A DNA stretch of 53,191 nt from assembly GCA_014825775.1 (NCBI GenBank), contig MVAQ01000146.1, positions 1 through 53,191 of the forward strand, written 5' to 3'. Within the stretch, counting starts at the first letter, position 1. The number at the start of each line of letters is the position of its first letter. Origin of the DNA: Krasilnikovozyma curviuscula (taxonomy: Eukaryota > Basidiomycota > Tremellomycetes > Cystofilobasidiales > Mrakiaceae). The notes beneath the pieces are model-generated. The model was not told where the DNA came from. It did no database searches and saw only the letters and a program-made list of their open reading frames with translations. This document shows, piece by piece, positions 10,694-22,616 of the stretch. The translations under genes were made by a program, and so were the position numbers.

Positions 10694-13600
10694 CTAGGCG
10701 TCATAACCCCTAAATTGGGTCTCTGTCGGCAGCGGTGGTAAGGGTCTAGGTCCACGTTGCTCTCTCTGGTCCCGTTCCTGTCCAATGATTCCAACGGAAG
10801 TTGGACCACCAGATCTTCGATCAGCTGAGTCAGCTCGTAGGCTGCTACTTCCATTTCCACCACCCAACAAGCCTCGGGCAGCAAGGAGATATCGATCTCG
10901 GTCCGTAAGGGCATCTTCTCTTAGCAATGCTTGATTATTCAGGTATCTTGTGTGAGGGACAGCGGTGTAAGCAGAGGCAGAAGATGACGATGTCGTTGAG
11001 ATGGGTCGATAGGTTGACGCAGAGGAGCCAGCTGGGAGAGTCTCCGTAGAACCAGAGGCCGAGAAGGCAGATGCGTCGGGGGAGTCCCATGGTGGCAACT
11101 GTTGGTATGCAGGATATTGCTGTTGTTGTAGCTGTTGCAGAGATGGATAGCTGAGATGTTGGTATTGCGAATGGTGAGGGCCGTCGGGATGGACACTGCT
11201 CCAAAGATGCTGGTTGGAATGCTGTGGTTGTTCGCCAATGTTTTGTTGTAAAAGAGACAAACTTTGAAAGAAGTTTTGTTCGTCAAATGCTGGATGAGGT
11301 GGAAGAGACGAGGAGGACGCTGCAAAGGCAGCAGGTTGTGTGGTCAAGTCCCTCATGTTAGGAGGAAGTGGGTGAGATGGGCGGTCAAGTATAGCTCCGT
11401 CTGGTCCAGGAATCAATGGGAATCGAGGTTGGTGGTGATGATGTTGGGTATGGTGTTGGCGAGAGTGATGACCAGGTTGAGTGAACGAACCGTTGGTTTT
11501 GTTCTCGTTTGAGTGATGGTAGGTGTGAAGTTCCAGAAGGTACTGTCGTAAATCAGAGACACCAGACGAAGAGTAAACGCAGAATGCCTGTCGCTGGTGT
11601 GCGTTGAACTCCTGCAAAGCCAACGCGGTGATGTTGGTCAGCCTCATATCCAACTATCAGATCAAATCACTTTGGGAGGGAAATACCTTAGGTGGATTTC
11701 TGCAGAACTTCTGAAGATCATTCCTTTTGAATGCAGGAACGCCCGTCAAACTCAAATGAGTGAGTCTCCTGAGCTTCTGTAGCAGATGGTGGATAGCCTC
11801 AACCGAGATGTTTTCGCAGTATGACAGGTGGATCCTTTCGAGCGGAGAAGGTCGTTCGACGAGGGCATGAATCGCGTTGTCTGTCAGGTTGGAGACGCGA
11901 ACGAGACCGATTCGACGAAGCTTTGAGAGGGAAGCCAGTTCCAAGACGGATATGTCGGTGAGTAGAGGACAGCCTAGTATTATAGTAACAAAGTCAGGCT
12001 ACGCCACAAGGGGCTCATGTGAAACGTGGGGGAGACGACACTCACAGGCTAGGTCGATGTACCTTAATCGTCCACAACCTCTAGCGAGCTTCGTCACACC
12101 CTTATCGGTGATCAACCCGCAATGCCCCATGTACAACTGATGTAAGCTCTTTCCTAACTTGGAGATGCTCTCGATGCTCGCGTCGGTCAAGTTGCCACAT
12201 TTTGCGAGGACTAGCGACCGGATCCTGGGCGCGTTCGAGATGATGTGTGAGATGGCCGTATCAGTAATGGTGGAGCATGAAGTCAGGTCAAGGATTCGGA
12301 GGTGATCGAAGTGGGAGCCAAACGTCGCCGGGGCTAGTTCCGGGTCGAGGAGAGCTTTGAGCTGTGCTGGTTCATATGCCCCGTTATCGTCTGCTTCCTC
12401 CACCAGTTCATCATCATCGAGATTGAGTTTAATTCTGGTGGGATTTTCAAGATCTTCCCACATGCTGTGAGGGACTTCCCCCGCGCCGTCTTCATCGTTC
12501 GAAGCGACCATCAAGGGGAATGCGTCGTCGCCTATATTCTGGCACCCGCTGAGCCGCAACTCTCGAATTCCTAAGCAGCGCAGCCAGAGTTCTCGAACAG
12601 ATGCGGAGGTCAGCATCGAGACGGACACGAGATCGATTTCGAGCAGGAGAGGGCAAAGACGAGCAAGGAAGAGGATGGAAGGCGTCGTGAGCTGGAGCGA
12701 ATGCAGTTTGATCTTTGAAAAGACGACAATATTTGTCAACCGAACACTATATAAGAATACTTGGATTGTAACTTTTAACTCACTCGTCGCAATCCAGGAC
12801 AACCTTTCGCCAATCGCACGACCTCTTTATCCCCAACATTGACGCACCCACTCAGATTGACACCCTGCAGTCCAGCGCATTTACTTAAAGCTTTAATTGT
12901 GGCCTTACCAACGCCCTTTACACCACTTAAGTCGAGCGCAACAAGAGAAGCCTTCATGCCATTGAGAATAACAGCGAGGTCGTCGTCGGTGAGCAAGTTG
13001 CACGAGGCAAGCGTCAGACGCTCGAGCCTCGGTAGCAAACGGAGCGGGAGAAACGCTGATGAAGGCAGCGACGTGAAAAGCGGGGACGAGAGATTCAGTC
13101 GGCGTGGGAAGGACGCATAAGGGAACGTTTGTTGAGCGTGCGGGAGGCTGGAATGGTCCATCTGGGTCGTGTGGGTTGAAGAGGTGCTGGCTGATGATGA
13201 CGAGGATGAATTAGAATGTATAATGGGTACCCTGTGGGATAACCCTGCGGATGGTAGAGACGCGAGGAAGGTAGTGGACCCACTACCGGTCGCTGCCAGC
13301 GAGACGTCTTCACCGTCGAGGTCCTCCTCCGGCTCATCCTCTTCTGCCGATGTTGTCGAGGAGGCATCCTCCTCTGGGTCCCATTGGGCTTGAGGTGGGG
13401 GCACCGTACAAGACGGGTCGATAATGGAGCAGAAGTGGTAGAAAGACGACAAGGACGAGAAGGCTGGCTTGTGGTACAGCAGCTCGACAGCACATTCGAG
13501 GAAGGCAGGTGAGACGAGGAGTGCCGTTGGTAATGATGAGGCTGGGAGGTGCTTGAAGATCTAGTTTTGTGAGAAAGCGAAGTATCGTGCTTGATTAGTC

Positions 13601-14083
13601 AAGGAAAGTCCTATGACGATGATATGCACCAGACGACGGATGCTCTCAAATAAATTGCAACCTAACCCAACAGAACTGATTTAGGGAACAGGACTGCAAA
13701 CTCACATGAATGAGAATTTCGGACGGAATTCGATCAATGTAGCATTTCTTTGGATCGACTCCTTCAGCCCGTTGGGCAGCAGGTGACATCAAGCCCATTC
13801 TACCTAGGCCTTCCGCAACAATATGCAAATCACCAGACCCACTACCGACATAATACCCTTCTACAGCAGCAGATGACATTGTTGGTGTCAAGGAAGAGAG
13901 TCCCTCTTTGCTTTTCCCTTTGCCAAACGTCGAGTTGCGCCTCTTGAACTCGACCCTGTCAGGCGCATCGAGGAACGACGTAGAATGGCTTATTGTAGCC
14001 GGGTCTGCTTCGTCTGACGCTGTGGAAGAGAGAGATGTGTTGGAGGGCGATCGTTGTAGGCCTGAGAGACGGAGGCTCGACAT
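10694..14083 (-). CDS. GRR1: F-box/leucine-rich-repeat protein Grr1 (Fbp1), SCF ubiquitin-ligase adaptor
   Basis: Five exons: 14083-13706, 13560-12784, 12712-12046, 11973-11687 and 11653-10694, giving 1022 residues. The F-box (IDRIPSEILIHIFKHLPASS) starts near residue 119 and would bind Skp1. It is followed by an acidic Ser-rich insert and then about a dozen cysteine-type leucine-rich repeats between about 275 and 705, with the signature L-x-x-L-x-L-x-x-C-x-x-I/L-T-D (for example LRILDLTSCSTITDTAI). The tail (about 720-1022) is His/Gln/Ser-rich and ends in a Pro-Leu-Pro-Pro segment. Grr1 recruits phosphorylated targets such as G1 cyclins and nutrient regulators to the SCF complex; the Cryptococcus orthologue is known as Fbp1. 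Length and domain order match Grr1 rather than the smaller Amn1. Confidence 0.92.
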
Positions 14084-14875
14084 GTTTCTTGTTTGGTAGC
14101 CTTAAAAAGTCGCTGGTCAGAAGAGCGGCGACCACGACGAGGGGGAGAGCGGGAAGCGATAAATGGTACTTACTGTTCTCTGCAATGCTATATCTCCAAC
14201 CAATAAGATTTAAGGGTTATGTAACGTAATGTTTCTGACTGATTTCTTCGTTGATATGTAGCCTGCTTTACAGGAGTTGGCTGAACAAAGTATTGAAGCT
14301 GGTGGGATGACCAATATGCAAACCTGATTGTTCGTATTGCAGTGCAAATCGCCCACTGTTTCTGCCTTGAGTTCAACCGTCTTCAGCTTCTCTACTCAGC
14401 GACCTCTTGATGGGTGGAATCCAAAGTTAAGATGTGGGCTGACGGGAAGTTGGAGCTACAGAGTCGTAGAGGCGTGGCCTCCTGTCTTGGATTTGAAAGA
14501 CTGTGAGAGCGTAGCTGCCTTCGACCTGAACTCTTTCTTCTTGAATTCACGTAGATCTTCTTGATTTTGGGGCTTGATGAAGGCCCTATGTACGGTCAGC
14601 TGGGGTTCGGTCGTTCGTCGTCGGAAGCTGAGGAGGGCGAGGAAGGCGAGGCTCCCAAAGCAGGTGCCAAACTTTATGGGTGGGATTTTCACCTCATTTC
14701 GTAAGAAGGGATTTTTAAATAGCAGACCACAGAACTATTGCAATTACTCTCGTTGTAAGAGAATCCAGTAGGATTTCCTCACAGGCTTTTCTAGTGCAGC
14801 GTATATTATAAGCCACCCGGACAAAGGCGTCGCTCTCCTGACGACGACGACGACCCGTCTCGCAGAGTGAAAGCA
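14084..14875. other. Intergenic region between divergent GRR1 and aldolase genes
   Basis: This 792-base region lies between two divergent start codons. It should carry both promoters and the GRR1 leader. A minus-strand open frame at 14692-14456 (79 codons, no ATG) is noted as a weak candidate only. A TATA-like element near 14803 belongs to the aldolase side. Confidence 0.4.
14803..14811 (+). promoter_or_regulatory. TATA-like element of the aldolase gene
   Basis: An AT-only stretch (ATATTATAAG context) lies about 65-75 bases before the aldolase ATG at 14876, a plausible TATA-box position. Sequence inspection only. Confidence 0.35.
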
Positions 14876-16016
14876 ATGGCAAGTGCCCCAAGTGCAATTC
14901 ACCCTTATCCAACTAAAAGAAGTCTAACTTCACCTCTCCATCCACAGTCGACTGCAAACACTTTGCTCAACGCCCTCAAATCCAAATCCAAGCCTTTGGG
15001 TACCTTCGTGACCCTACCCGGCGCCAGCATCGCACGAACTGTAGCTCGACTACCCTTCCAAGTCAGTACAGAGCTCTGTAATGCCTGATCTGTGGTGTTT
15101 TGCTCTAATTAAGCCCCTTTCCTTGTGCATCAGTGGATTTTGGTCGACTGTGAACATGGCGACATCGACGACGCTGCAATGTAATGCTTTCTCTCTCTGT
15201 AAAGAAAGTTGTTTTATCTAGACTTAAATCCTGTTTATTTCGCTTTCTCAGGCACGTCACTGTCAACGCGATCCACCCATATGGTCCCTCCCCGATCGTT
15301 CGTCTGATGGGTGGAGAGAGCTGGATGATCAAACGAGCTCTCGACACCGGAGCGCAGTGAGTTGACATCCTCGATGTTACGTCTTCTGAACTCTTCTAAC
15401 CCAAAGTACTCGTATCCCTGGCAGCGGCGTCCTCGTCCCGATGGTTGAATCACAACAGCAAGCGCTTTCCATCGTCCAGAGCGCAAAGTTCCCACCAACC
15501 GGGACGAGGGGGCAGGGTAGTGCGTACAGCAGTGCGGGACTCAAAATGGACATGATGAGCTATATCCAGAGGGCGAACAACGAGACGATGGTTGTTTGTC
15601 AGATTGAGAGTCGCTTGGGTTTAGACAACTGTGATCTTATTGCAGGCGTTGATGGTGTCGGTAAGTAAAATTTCCAACGTGTATTCATTATCTTCCTTTT
15701 TTGTTTCTCCCTTTGACTAAATGCCGATCGTTCGAATGCGCAAACCATTATAGATGCGATCTTCATTGGCCCAAACGATCTCGCCGTGTCGCTCGGTTTC
15801 TCACGAGGGTCAACTTCGCCTATCGTTGAGTCCGCAATTGAATCGATCCGTCTCTCTGCGTCCAAAGCTGGGAAATATGCTGGAATACTAGGAAGGAATG
15901 GGACTGACGCGAGGAAGAGGTTCGAGCAAGGGTTTGATTTTGTAGGTGTTGCAGCGGATTGGATAGCAATAACGGAGTGGATGGGAAATGCTGTTAAGGA
16001 AGTCAGAGAGGGGTAA
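14876..16016 (+). CDS. HpcH/HpaI-type aldolase (2-keto-3-deoxy acid aldolase family)
   Basis: Five exons: 14876-15061, 15134-15180, 15252-15356, 15407-15660 and 15754-16016, giving 284 residues, close to the family's usual 250-270. Family features in order: LGTFVTLPGASIARTVARLP (early strand and helix), WILVDCEHGDIDDAAM (the conserved D-x-E-H-G metal/substrate region), VRLMGGESWMIKRALDTGA, GVLVPMVES, VCQIESRLGLDNCD (the Q-I-E metal-binding Glu), VDAIFIGPNDLAVSLGF (the F-I-G-P-x-D-L-A signature), and GFDFVGVAADW. These enzymes cleave 4-hydroxy-2-oxo acids reversibly with a divalent metal. The substrate cannot be told; catabolism of aromatic or sugar acids is typical. There is no obvious targeting signal. 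Confidence 0.88.
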
Positions 16017-16993
16017 AATATTGGCAACGTGGTATCGTTGAATGAGTAGTGCGAAGCGGTAACTGTCAAAAGTAAATGCGACAATCGCTGTTGCTCGACT
16101 ATTTCTACATTACGCTCCTTCTAAAATCAGACCAAATCTTTCTTTTACTGCTTCCTTTCAGAACTCAGAGAAAAACAGTCTTCAAGGCGCTACTCATTTG
16201 CCACGACGTTACCCGCTCGATTATTTTTTCTGGCTCTGACAACAGTTCTAGCTCTCTCTGTCACCCACTCCAAATCTCAACCTACACCGCCTTCTGTGCT
16301 ACTGACATACCCTGAATCGTCTCCTTCTTTCTTCTTCCCTCTTCTTATCCCGCTTTCTTCAGCAACTCTGGCAGATTCGAAGCCACCTAATCCCGTACGC
16401 TCTTCACGACGCAGTACACATGGATTCCTGCGTGGTCAAAATCGATGCCTATAGCCATTTCTTAAGACTTCTCTCTTGATAAACTCATTGGTCTCTGATA
16501 GGACCAACCTTTGAACTTCGTTTGTGCTGGATAAAACGACGTGCGACGGTTTGGAGAGGTTGAAGTTACATATTCTCTCCCTTTTTCCTTCTGCTTGCAT
16601 CTTTTCCTGAGGATAGGAATGGTTGGTCTGTATGTCTATTTTCCGTTTAGTTCATCGAGCTTTGCTGCAAGATCTGTAATGGCTGTGACCGTAGCGGTTG
16701 CAGTAGCCATACAAACAGTGCCGTTCTCTCTCTGTTCAGGCTGGATCTCTGCAGCAACTATTGAGAAACGCAACAAGTATGGTATCCAGACATTCAGCAC
16801 TGAGCGTTTGAGAACCCGTCCGATTGCGCTCTCCTCGCTCTGACAGCCAGCAGCAGCTGGTACCCCTCGTCAACGCAGCGTTGCTTCAGCTTGACCCAAA
16901 CTCCCATCTCCTGGAAATCTCTCGAACACAACAAAGGGAATAAGACCATCTTCCCTTGAGGGTTTTCACCCTTGTGGACCTGAAGTTACAGCA
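16017..16993. other. 977-base region upstream of the phospholipase gene
   Basis: No supported gene. It contains a long pyrimidine-rich strand segment around 16318-16365 (mostly C/T on the plus strand) and scattered T-rich blocks, as often seen in fungal promoters and 5' leaders. The region probably serves as the promoter and leader of the downstream phospholipase-like gene. Confidence 0.4.
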
Positions 16994-19900
16994 ATGAGTC
17001 GCCTGTTTGGCAACAAGAACAAGCGTGATCCTGTGAGTGTAATCCCCCAGGCTCCTCTTCCTAGTCGTTCCATCACAGGTCCCTCCTAGCTTCTGGGAGA
17101 ACGAGGACAATCTAGTATCTGGAATGGATATCATTGCTGACAGAGCTCTTTTCCCCCTTGCTTTCTTGCTCCTTAATATTCATTCGCCCACCTCGCCGAT
17201 CTCTAACGCATCATCCAACTACGAATTGCCCTTCCTGCTACCTGTTACGACCTCCACTATCCTTACCCACAATCTGTTTCTCTCCAATGTTGTCCTTTTG
17301 TTTAGTCTATCAGCTCAATCTCATCCTCTCAGACCAGGGGCTCGAATGACACGGCGCTCGCGAAGGCGATTCCTATATACTCGGGGGAGGAGATGACGGA
17401 GAAGAAAGGTCAGTAAACAACTCATCATGGTCTCTTGCTCTTGAGGACAGAATGAGCAGCTACAGCTCGGCAAGGTCAACAGGGTATCATACTTGTCGTT
17501 TAGATTTCGTCGCCAGGCCCTTTCCTTTCTCCCCTGTTCAACATTTGCTGATCCGGCTACCTCTGATCACTGCCGCTGTTTTGCCGCCTTTGTAGGAAGC
17601 GTATTTGTCAAGAGGATGAAGGACATGAGGAGTAGATGGACAGATATCATGAATGTCGTAAGTGCCTCTCCCAATTTGCCTTCACATCGCCTTTGATGAC
17701 CCTGACGCACTGTTCTCGGTTGACCTCTTCATCCATTCTTGAACTCAATCTGTCTTCTGTACCCTTAACCTCTCAAAACGGTCTGCACGTAAAGGATGAC
17801 CTCCTTGAGTCTGAGCTCAAAGACACCCGTCTGCACCCCGAGATCCAATACTCCGCCTCGATTCGTCGTTCAAACGACCTGTGCGCACCAGAAGCGACGA
17901 TGATCACCGCACGGCGCAAAAGAGCGGTGAAGCAGCTCAGGAGGTTCCTCAAAATTCCGGACGACGAGGAGGTTGACTGGCGCGACGTACCTATCATCGG
18001 CTTAGGGGGCAGCGGTGGAGGGTTCAGAGCGATGCTTGGGTTCGCAGCGACGATGGAGGCCGTCAAGGAGGCGGGGATGTGGGATCTCGTTATGTATACT
18101 GCTGGGGTTAGTGGCAGTTGCTGGGCTTTAGGAGGTGAGTTCTTTGCTGAAGCGCTCGCACCCCCGCCAGGGACGACAACTGATAGTTTGTTGTCGTGTA
18201 CATGTAGCGTATTATACTTGGGGCGAGATGTCAACTAAAAGGGTGCTCAATCATTTCGCTAAGCATTCAACACAGTGAGCCCTCTACGCATTATTGGAAG
18301 TCGGCGTTATCTTGCTAACAAACCTTCGCCTATGCAGTCATCCACTCAGTCCGAAGGCAATGAGAGAAACAATGAAGTCCCCTCGAGGTCCCTATTATTT
18401 ACTAGCACCTTTGTAAGTTACTGTGATCGTTTTCCTTGGCGTTTCAAATGCTAACCTCTCTTGGGCTGGCGACTTAAGACAACAAAAACACCTAGGGGGA
18501 CTGAAACAGACCCTCATGGACGTCTACGGCAGTTTCGTCACTGCTTACCTGTGGATGCCGACAAAGGAAGAAGCAATCAATATCTGGCGAGACCGTTCGC
18601 CGACGCTCCATCGAGAGTGGTTTCGATGGTCAGCCGTCGCACCGAAAATCACCAAGGGTGAGGAACCGTTACCGATCTTGACGGCCATCAGGCATGAAAG
18701 ACCATGGAAAGCTTGGAAGGATAAAGATAGTCCGTTCTCGAAGGAGGATCATAATGACAAGGAGCATCGAGAAGCCATTAATGCATGGTGGCAGTGGTGA
18801 GTGTTTATTGTTGACTCTCAGTCCGCCTGAAGCTCTCGCTGATGAATTCTTTTCCCTTTCATTCTGTAAAGGTATGAAGTAAGCAGTCATCCTCTACTTC
18901 CGAAACCGCGATCGTTTACTGATGGTCCTTTCTCTTACAGTTCACTCCGTTCGAGTTCGGCTGCGACGAGCTCAAGTACTGGATTCCAATCTGGGGATTC
19001 GGTCGTCCGTTTGACAGTGGAATTTCGACCAAAAACTTGCCTGAACACTCTCTCAGTTCCATCTTGGGGCTGTGTACAAGTGCGCCAGCAGCTCCCATGA
19101 GTATCTACTTGGGGACGATTCAGAGAATGCTACCAAAAGGATGGGTTGAGGGATCGATTGATAACATCGGTGGTGCCATTGCTCGTTTGTCTACCCAACC
19201 TTCACTCCATTATAGTGAAGAAAGCTGATGTTCCTACGTTTGCCTTTCCAGATCTTTGGGGTAAACACGACACTAAGGTGTTCGAAGGCGCTCATCCGAT
19301 CCACGCAGCGAATGAACACAATCCACTTTATCATGCCACTCCCAGCCCGAGACCTCCTGGAATTGAGAATGCGGAGCGAATACACTTGCTGGATAGCGGA
19401 ATTAGCAACAACTGCCCGACTTACCCTTTCATGCATCCATCTGTAAGCCCAGTAGTTTTCCTAAGTAAAACTTGTCATTTTGACCTCTGTGTTTGTGTCT
19501 GTACAGAGAGGAATGGATGTGATGCTCAGTTTTGATGCGTCATCGGATGTCGCTTCACCGCTTCCCGAGAGTAGAACCTACGAGTTCGGTGAGATGAAAG
19601 GTAAGTTGGTTTTAATCATTTCCCCTTTATATCCAAACCTCAAACCTCTTCATTTTTGCGCAGGCATCAAGTTTATAAAGCGATCGTTGGACAAGGAGCC
19701 CACAGCACACAAACTTCACTCCTCCGACTCTGCGGCGTCAGTGGTCGACACTTCGATACCTCAACCATCGGATACCCAACCATCTGTCCCACTCGATGAG
19801 AATGCTGCTCCCCGAAATCCAGAACCGGATTCTTCCAACCCACCAGGATCCGTCAACGGTCATGACGATGAAAATCAAACTGCCATCGACTCTAGACCAT

Positions 19901-20930
19901 CAGTGAACAGCTCTCGACTAGATGGCAGTACCGCCCACTTGAACAACAGTAACGGCAGTAGATACTCTTCTACTGTCGGAAAATCAGAAAAGCAAAAAGA
20001 TGAAGCCGACGCAAAAAAGAAAGCCCAATTTGAGGCGGACAAGCTGGCCGAACCGAAAGCTGAAGATTGGACTCCAGAATACGTAGAGAAAAAATACGGA
20101 GGCCGTTATTCTCAAATCTTCGACGGTTATCCAACAAACCCACCCCATCCAATTCAGTCTCAGTCCAAGCAGGATGACATCGATTCCACTTTGCCTGCTA
20201 TGGCCCACGATCAGCAACCTGGATCGATCCCTTATAACATCTCGGAACACAACGTTCCTCTTGCTACACGTCCTGTTACATTGGTGTATATGCCATTGTT
20301 CCCTAACAAAGTCATGGTGAGTTTCTCGTCTCAGGCAACTTGCGTGCTTCCTAAAGTAAGTTCGTATCTTTGCGCAGCCAAACTACGATCCTTCCGGTGC
20401 CCCTTGGTCTGGAAGTTACAACTTGAAGTGGACTGAAGAGCAAGTCCAAACCATCAGAGCGACTGCCAAAGCCAACTTCCGCGACGGATTGGACAACGTT
20501 CGACTTGTGAGTACCTGTCACTAATTTCTTTTCCCCAGGAAATCGATTCTTACTATCTCACTTCCTTTTTTGTCTTTAGACTATTAAAGAAGCTTACAAC
20601 AGGAGAAAAGCTGAGCGCTTGGGGACTCAGCGCCACAAGCAAGACTCACCTGACGTGAACCCGGAGGGTGAGTTTCTCCATTTGAAGCGCAAACTATGAT
20701 GCCGCTCATGCTAATGACAAGCACCACATCATTGTGTCTTAGGACCGAAACTACACACCTATGCGGATATGCAAGATCCGACCGACGCTCAAATTCAAGA
20801 AGCGAAGGAGGTGGATGCTGACGGCAAACCTCCTGCTGAGAGGCACGATTCCAACTCCACCATCACTGCCTCCAAAACTAACAACATCAAAGACAATAGT
20901 GCTTCTGAGCTGAAGAACCCGACGGCGTGA
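16994..20930 (+). CDS. Cytosolic phospholipase A2 / lysophospholipase-like enzyme
   Basis: Sixteen phase-consistent exons give 880 residues: 16994-17032, 17079-17114, 17333-17408, 17596-17657, 17795-18134, 18208-18274, 18338-18412, 18479-18796, 18872-18878, 18941-19184, 19216-19442, 19507-19600, 19664-20316, 20378-20506, 20580-20667 and 20743-20930. The cPLA2 catalytic fold is clear: oxyanion loop GLGGSGGGFRAML (140-152), nucleophile elbow GVSGSCW with Ser177, a mid-domain FTPFEFGCDELKYW, and the dyad Asp in HLLDSGISNN (Asp481). No secretion signal or C2 domain is seen, so it should be cytosolic or lipid-droplet associated rather than a secreted phospholipase B. Residues beyond about 530 are mostly polar and disordered. 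The expected reaction is acyl-ester hydrolysis of phospholipids. The 218-base intron after exon 2 is unusually long, so the N terminus is the least certain part. Confidence 0.85.
18872..18878 (+). other. Seven-base microexon in the phospholipase gene
   Basis: Exon 9 is only GTATGAA, flanked by an AAAG acceptor and a GTAAGC donor. It supplies the end of a Trp codon plus Tyr-Glu, completing the motif W-Y-E-F-T-P-F-E-F-G, which is conserved in cPLA2-type enzymes. Skipping it would break the reading frame. Confidence 0.75.
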
Positions 20931-21120
20931 GGTCGCCTTCTCTCTTCATTACTATTTATATCTCGTTACATCATACTCTAGTCACCTTCTATACCACTTA
21001 ATTTGTTGGGCGTTCACGCGTGTGTTGTAAGAGCTCGGGAGTCGAGGAAACTTGCGGCGCGGATGATTATGGGAGAAAATGAACTACTGTTACTACGGCA
21101 GTACGCCGACACTATTTATA

Positions 21121-22616
21121 CTACGGGAAGACACTCAATTTACTCTCCCACTGCCTTCTTACCCCATCTAAAGCATCCCTCAACCTCACACAGTCGTCTT
21201 CCTTCGCGTCTATGATAGCTTCACCCACATACGGTCTCCCCCACCGATCTGCCAAACTACGGAATTTGAGACGCTGTGAGGGGCCTATTGAGCTCGTCGC
21301 GATGCTCTTTTCTGAAGATGTTTTTGGGTATGGGAGGGCTGACGCAGGCGCGAGGGCAACGTGGGTGAAGGATTTAGCACCGGAGAGGAGGGAGATTGGG
21401 TGGTTTTGAGAGTTACAGACCAAGCGAACCTACATCACAAAATGGAGTTCAGCCTAAAAAGAAACATGCACTGCAGATTTTGATCACAGATTGGTGCTTC
21501 TACTCACAAAGTAGAATGTGAACATCATGAGCTGATAGAGGATGATTCCGAGCTGGGGCCTGAAAATCTCGGTCGCGCAGACAGCAGGATCACAGGTAAA
21601 ACACCTGACTTTACCATCGCCAGCAGCGACGAAATCTCGATCCATCTGAGAGGATATCAGGTCAATTTGTCGCTTCGAAAGGTCATAGCTTTTTAGCGTG
21701 GTGGTAAGTTGGAGGTCGTCCAGCGTGAGCGCAAGCGAGGAGGGAGAGCCGAGAAAGGAAGAAACCCAGACGACTCGAGACGGTGGTAGATGCGGGGATT
21801 TGACGAGGTGAGAGAAGAGATCTTTAACCTGACGAGATTGAAGGTGTGGAATGAGTGGAAAGGAGTTCGCGTCACGACGCTAAGGAACGGTGCTCACCAT
21901 GCAGTAGTGTCCAAACACGTTACACTGCCAAACCCAGCCTAGCCCATCGTCTGATATCGGACTGATTAACTGCGTCTTGAAACTCGGGTCCGTGACACCT
22001 TTCATTGGATCGACGGCCACCTCCAGAAAAGCTGCTGGCCAGTCGATTGGACCCCAGGCACCAACACCAGCGTTGCAAAAAATGTGGGTGATATATGAGT
22101 ATCTGATCAAGGTTCAAAAATAGGGAGATGTTCAGCTTCTGGAAGGACAACGAGGAATGCATTGAAAAAAAGAAAAAGAAAAAAAAAAAGCACTCACGCC
22201 ACTTTGACTTCTTTTGTGAAACGGTATACAGAAGCCATACTGGCTAAGTCAAGCTGCTTGAACTCGATCTTAAGATCACTAATGAAGTCCTTTCTCGACT
22301 CGATTCCATTCTGTCTTCTCCTCTCGAGCTCGTGAACCAGATCGTCCCACAACTTCTTGATGGCGGCTTCTGCTCTTGCTTTTGAACGACAGGCGAGGAC
22401 GAGAGTGACACCGGAGAAGTCTCTAAAACCGGTAGAGTCTTGACGTGGGTCTAAGGGAGAGTAGAGGAGGGCTGGCTTGAGTTGGAGCTGGGAGTCGGGC
22501 ACCGAAGGCAGCGAGAGCTGGAAGAGGAGACGTTTGCAGATTCCGTAGCCCAGCCCACCGTTAGCACCAGTGACGATTGCTATTATCCTCGAGCTTGATC
22601 CGTCGGGTTTAGTCAT
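21121..22616 (-). CDS. ERG27: 3-ketosteroid (3-keto sterol) reductase Erg27, SDR family
   Basis: Four exons: 22616-22198, 22102-21898, 21828-21508 and 21429-21121, giving 417 residues. Short-chain dehydrogenase features: NADP(H)-binding TGANGGLG at 16-23, the structural NAG at 150-152, catalytic Ser232 in VVWVSS, and YDLSK with Tyr256 and Lys260. The length, the NAG-containing FCNAGVGAWGPIDW segment and the conserved SYDLSKRQIDL helix fit Erg27, which reduces the C3 ketone after C4 demethylation in ergosterol synthesis together with Erg25 and Erg26 at the ER. A hydrophobic stretch (LGIILYQLMMFTFYF, about 297-311) could be the membrane contact. Intron 1 contains a long T-run on the coding strand. 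Another SDR is possible but less likely. Confidence 0.85.

Noticed and set aside
10453..10914. Minus-strand open frame of 153 codons at the GRR1 3' end
   Set aside because: It overlaps GRR1 coding sequence out of frame and continues into its 3' region; no motif or splice support.
22165..22191. A-rich run resembling a poly(A) or retro-insertion tail
   Set aside because: It lies inside ERG27 intron 1 and is simply a T-rich tract on the coding strand.
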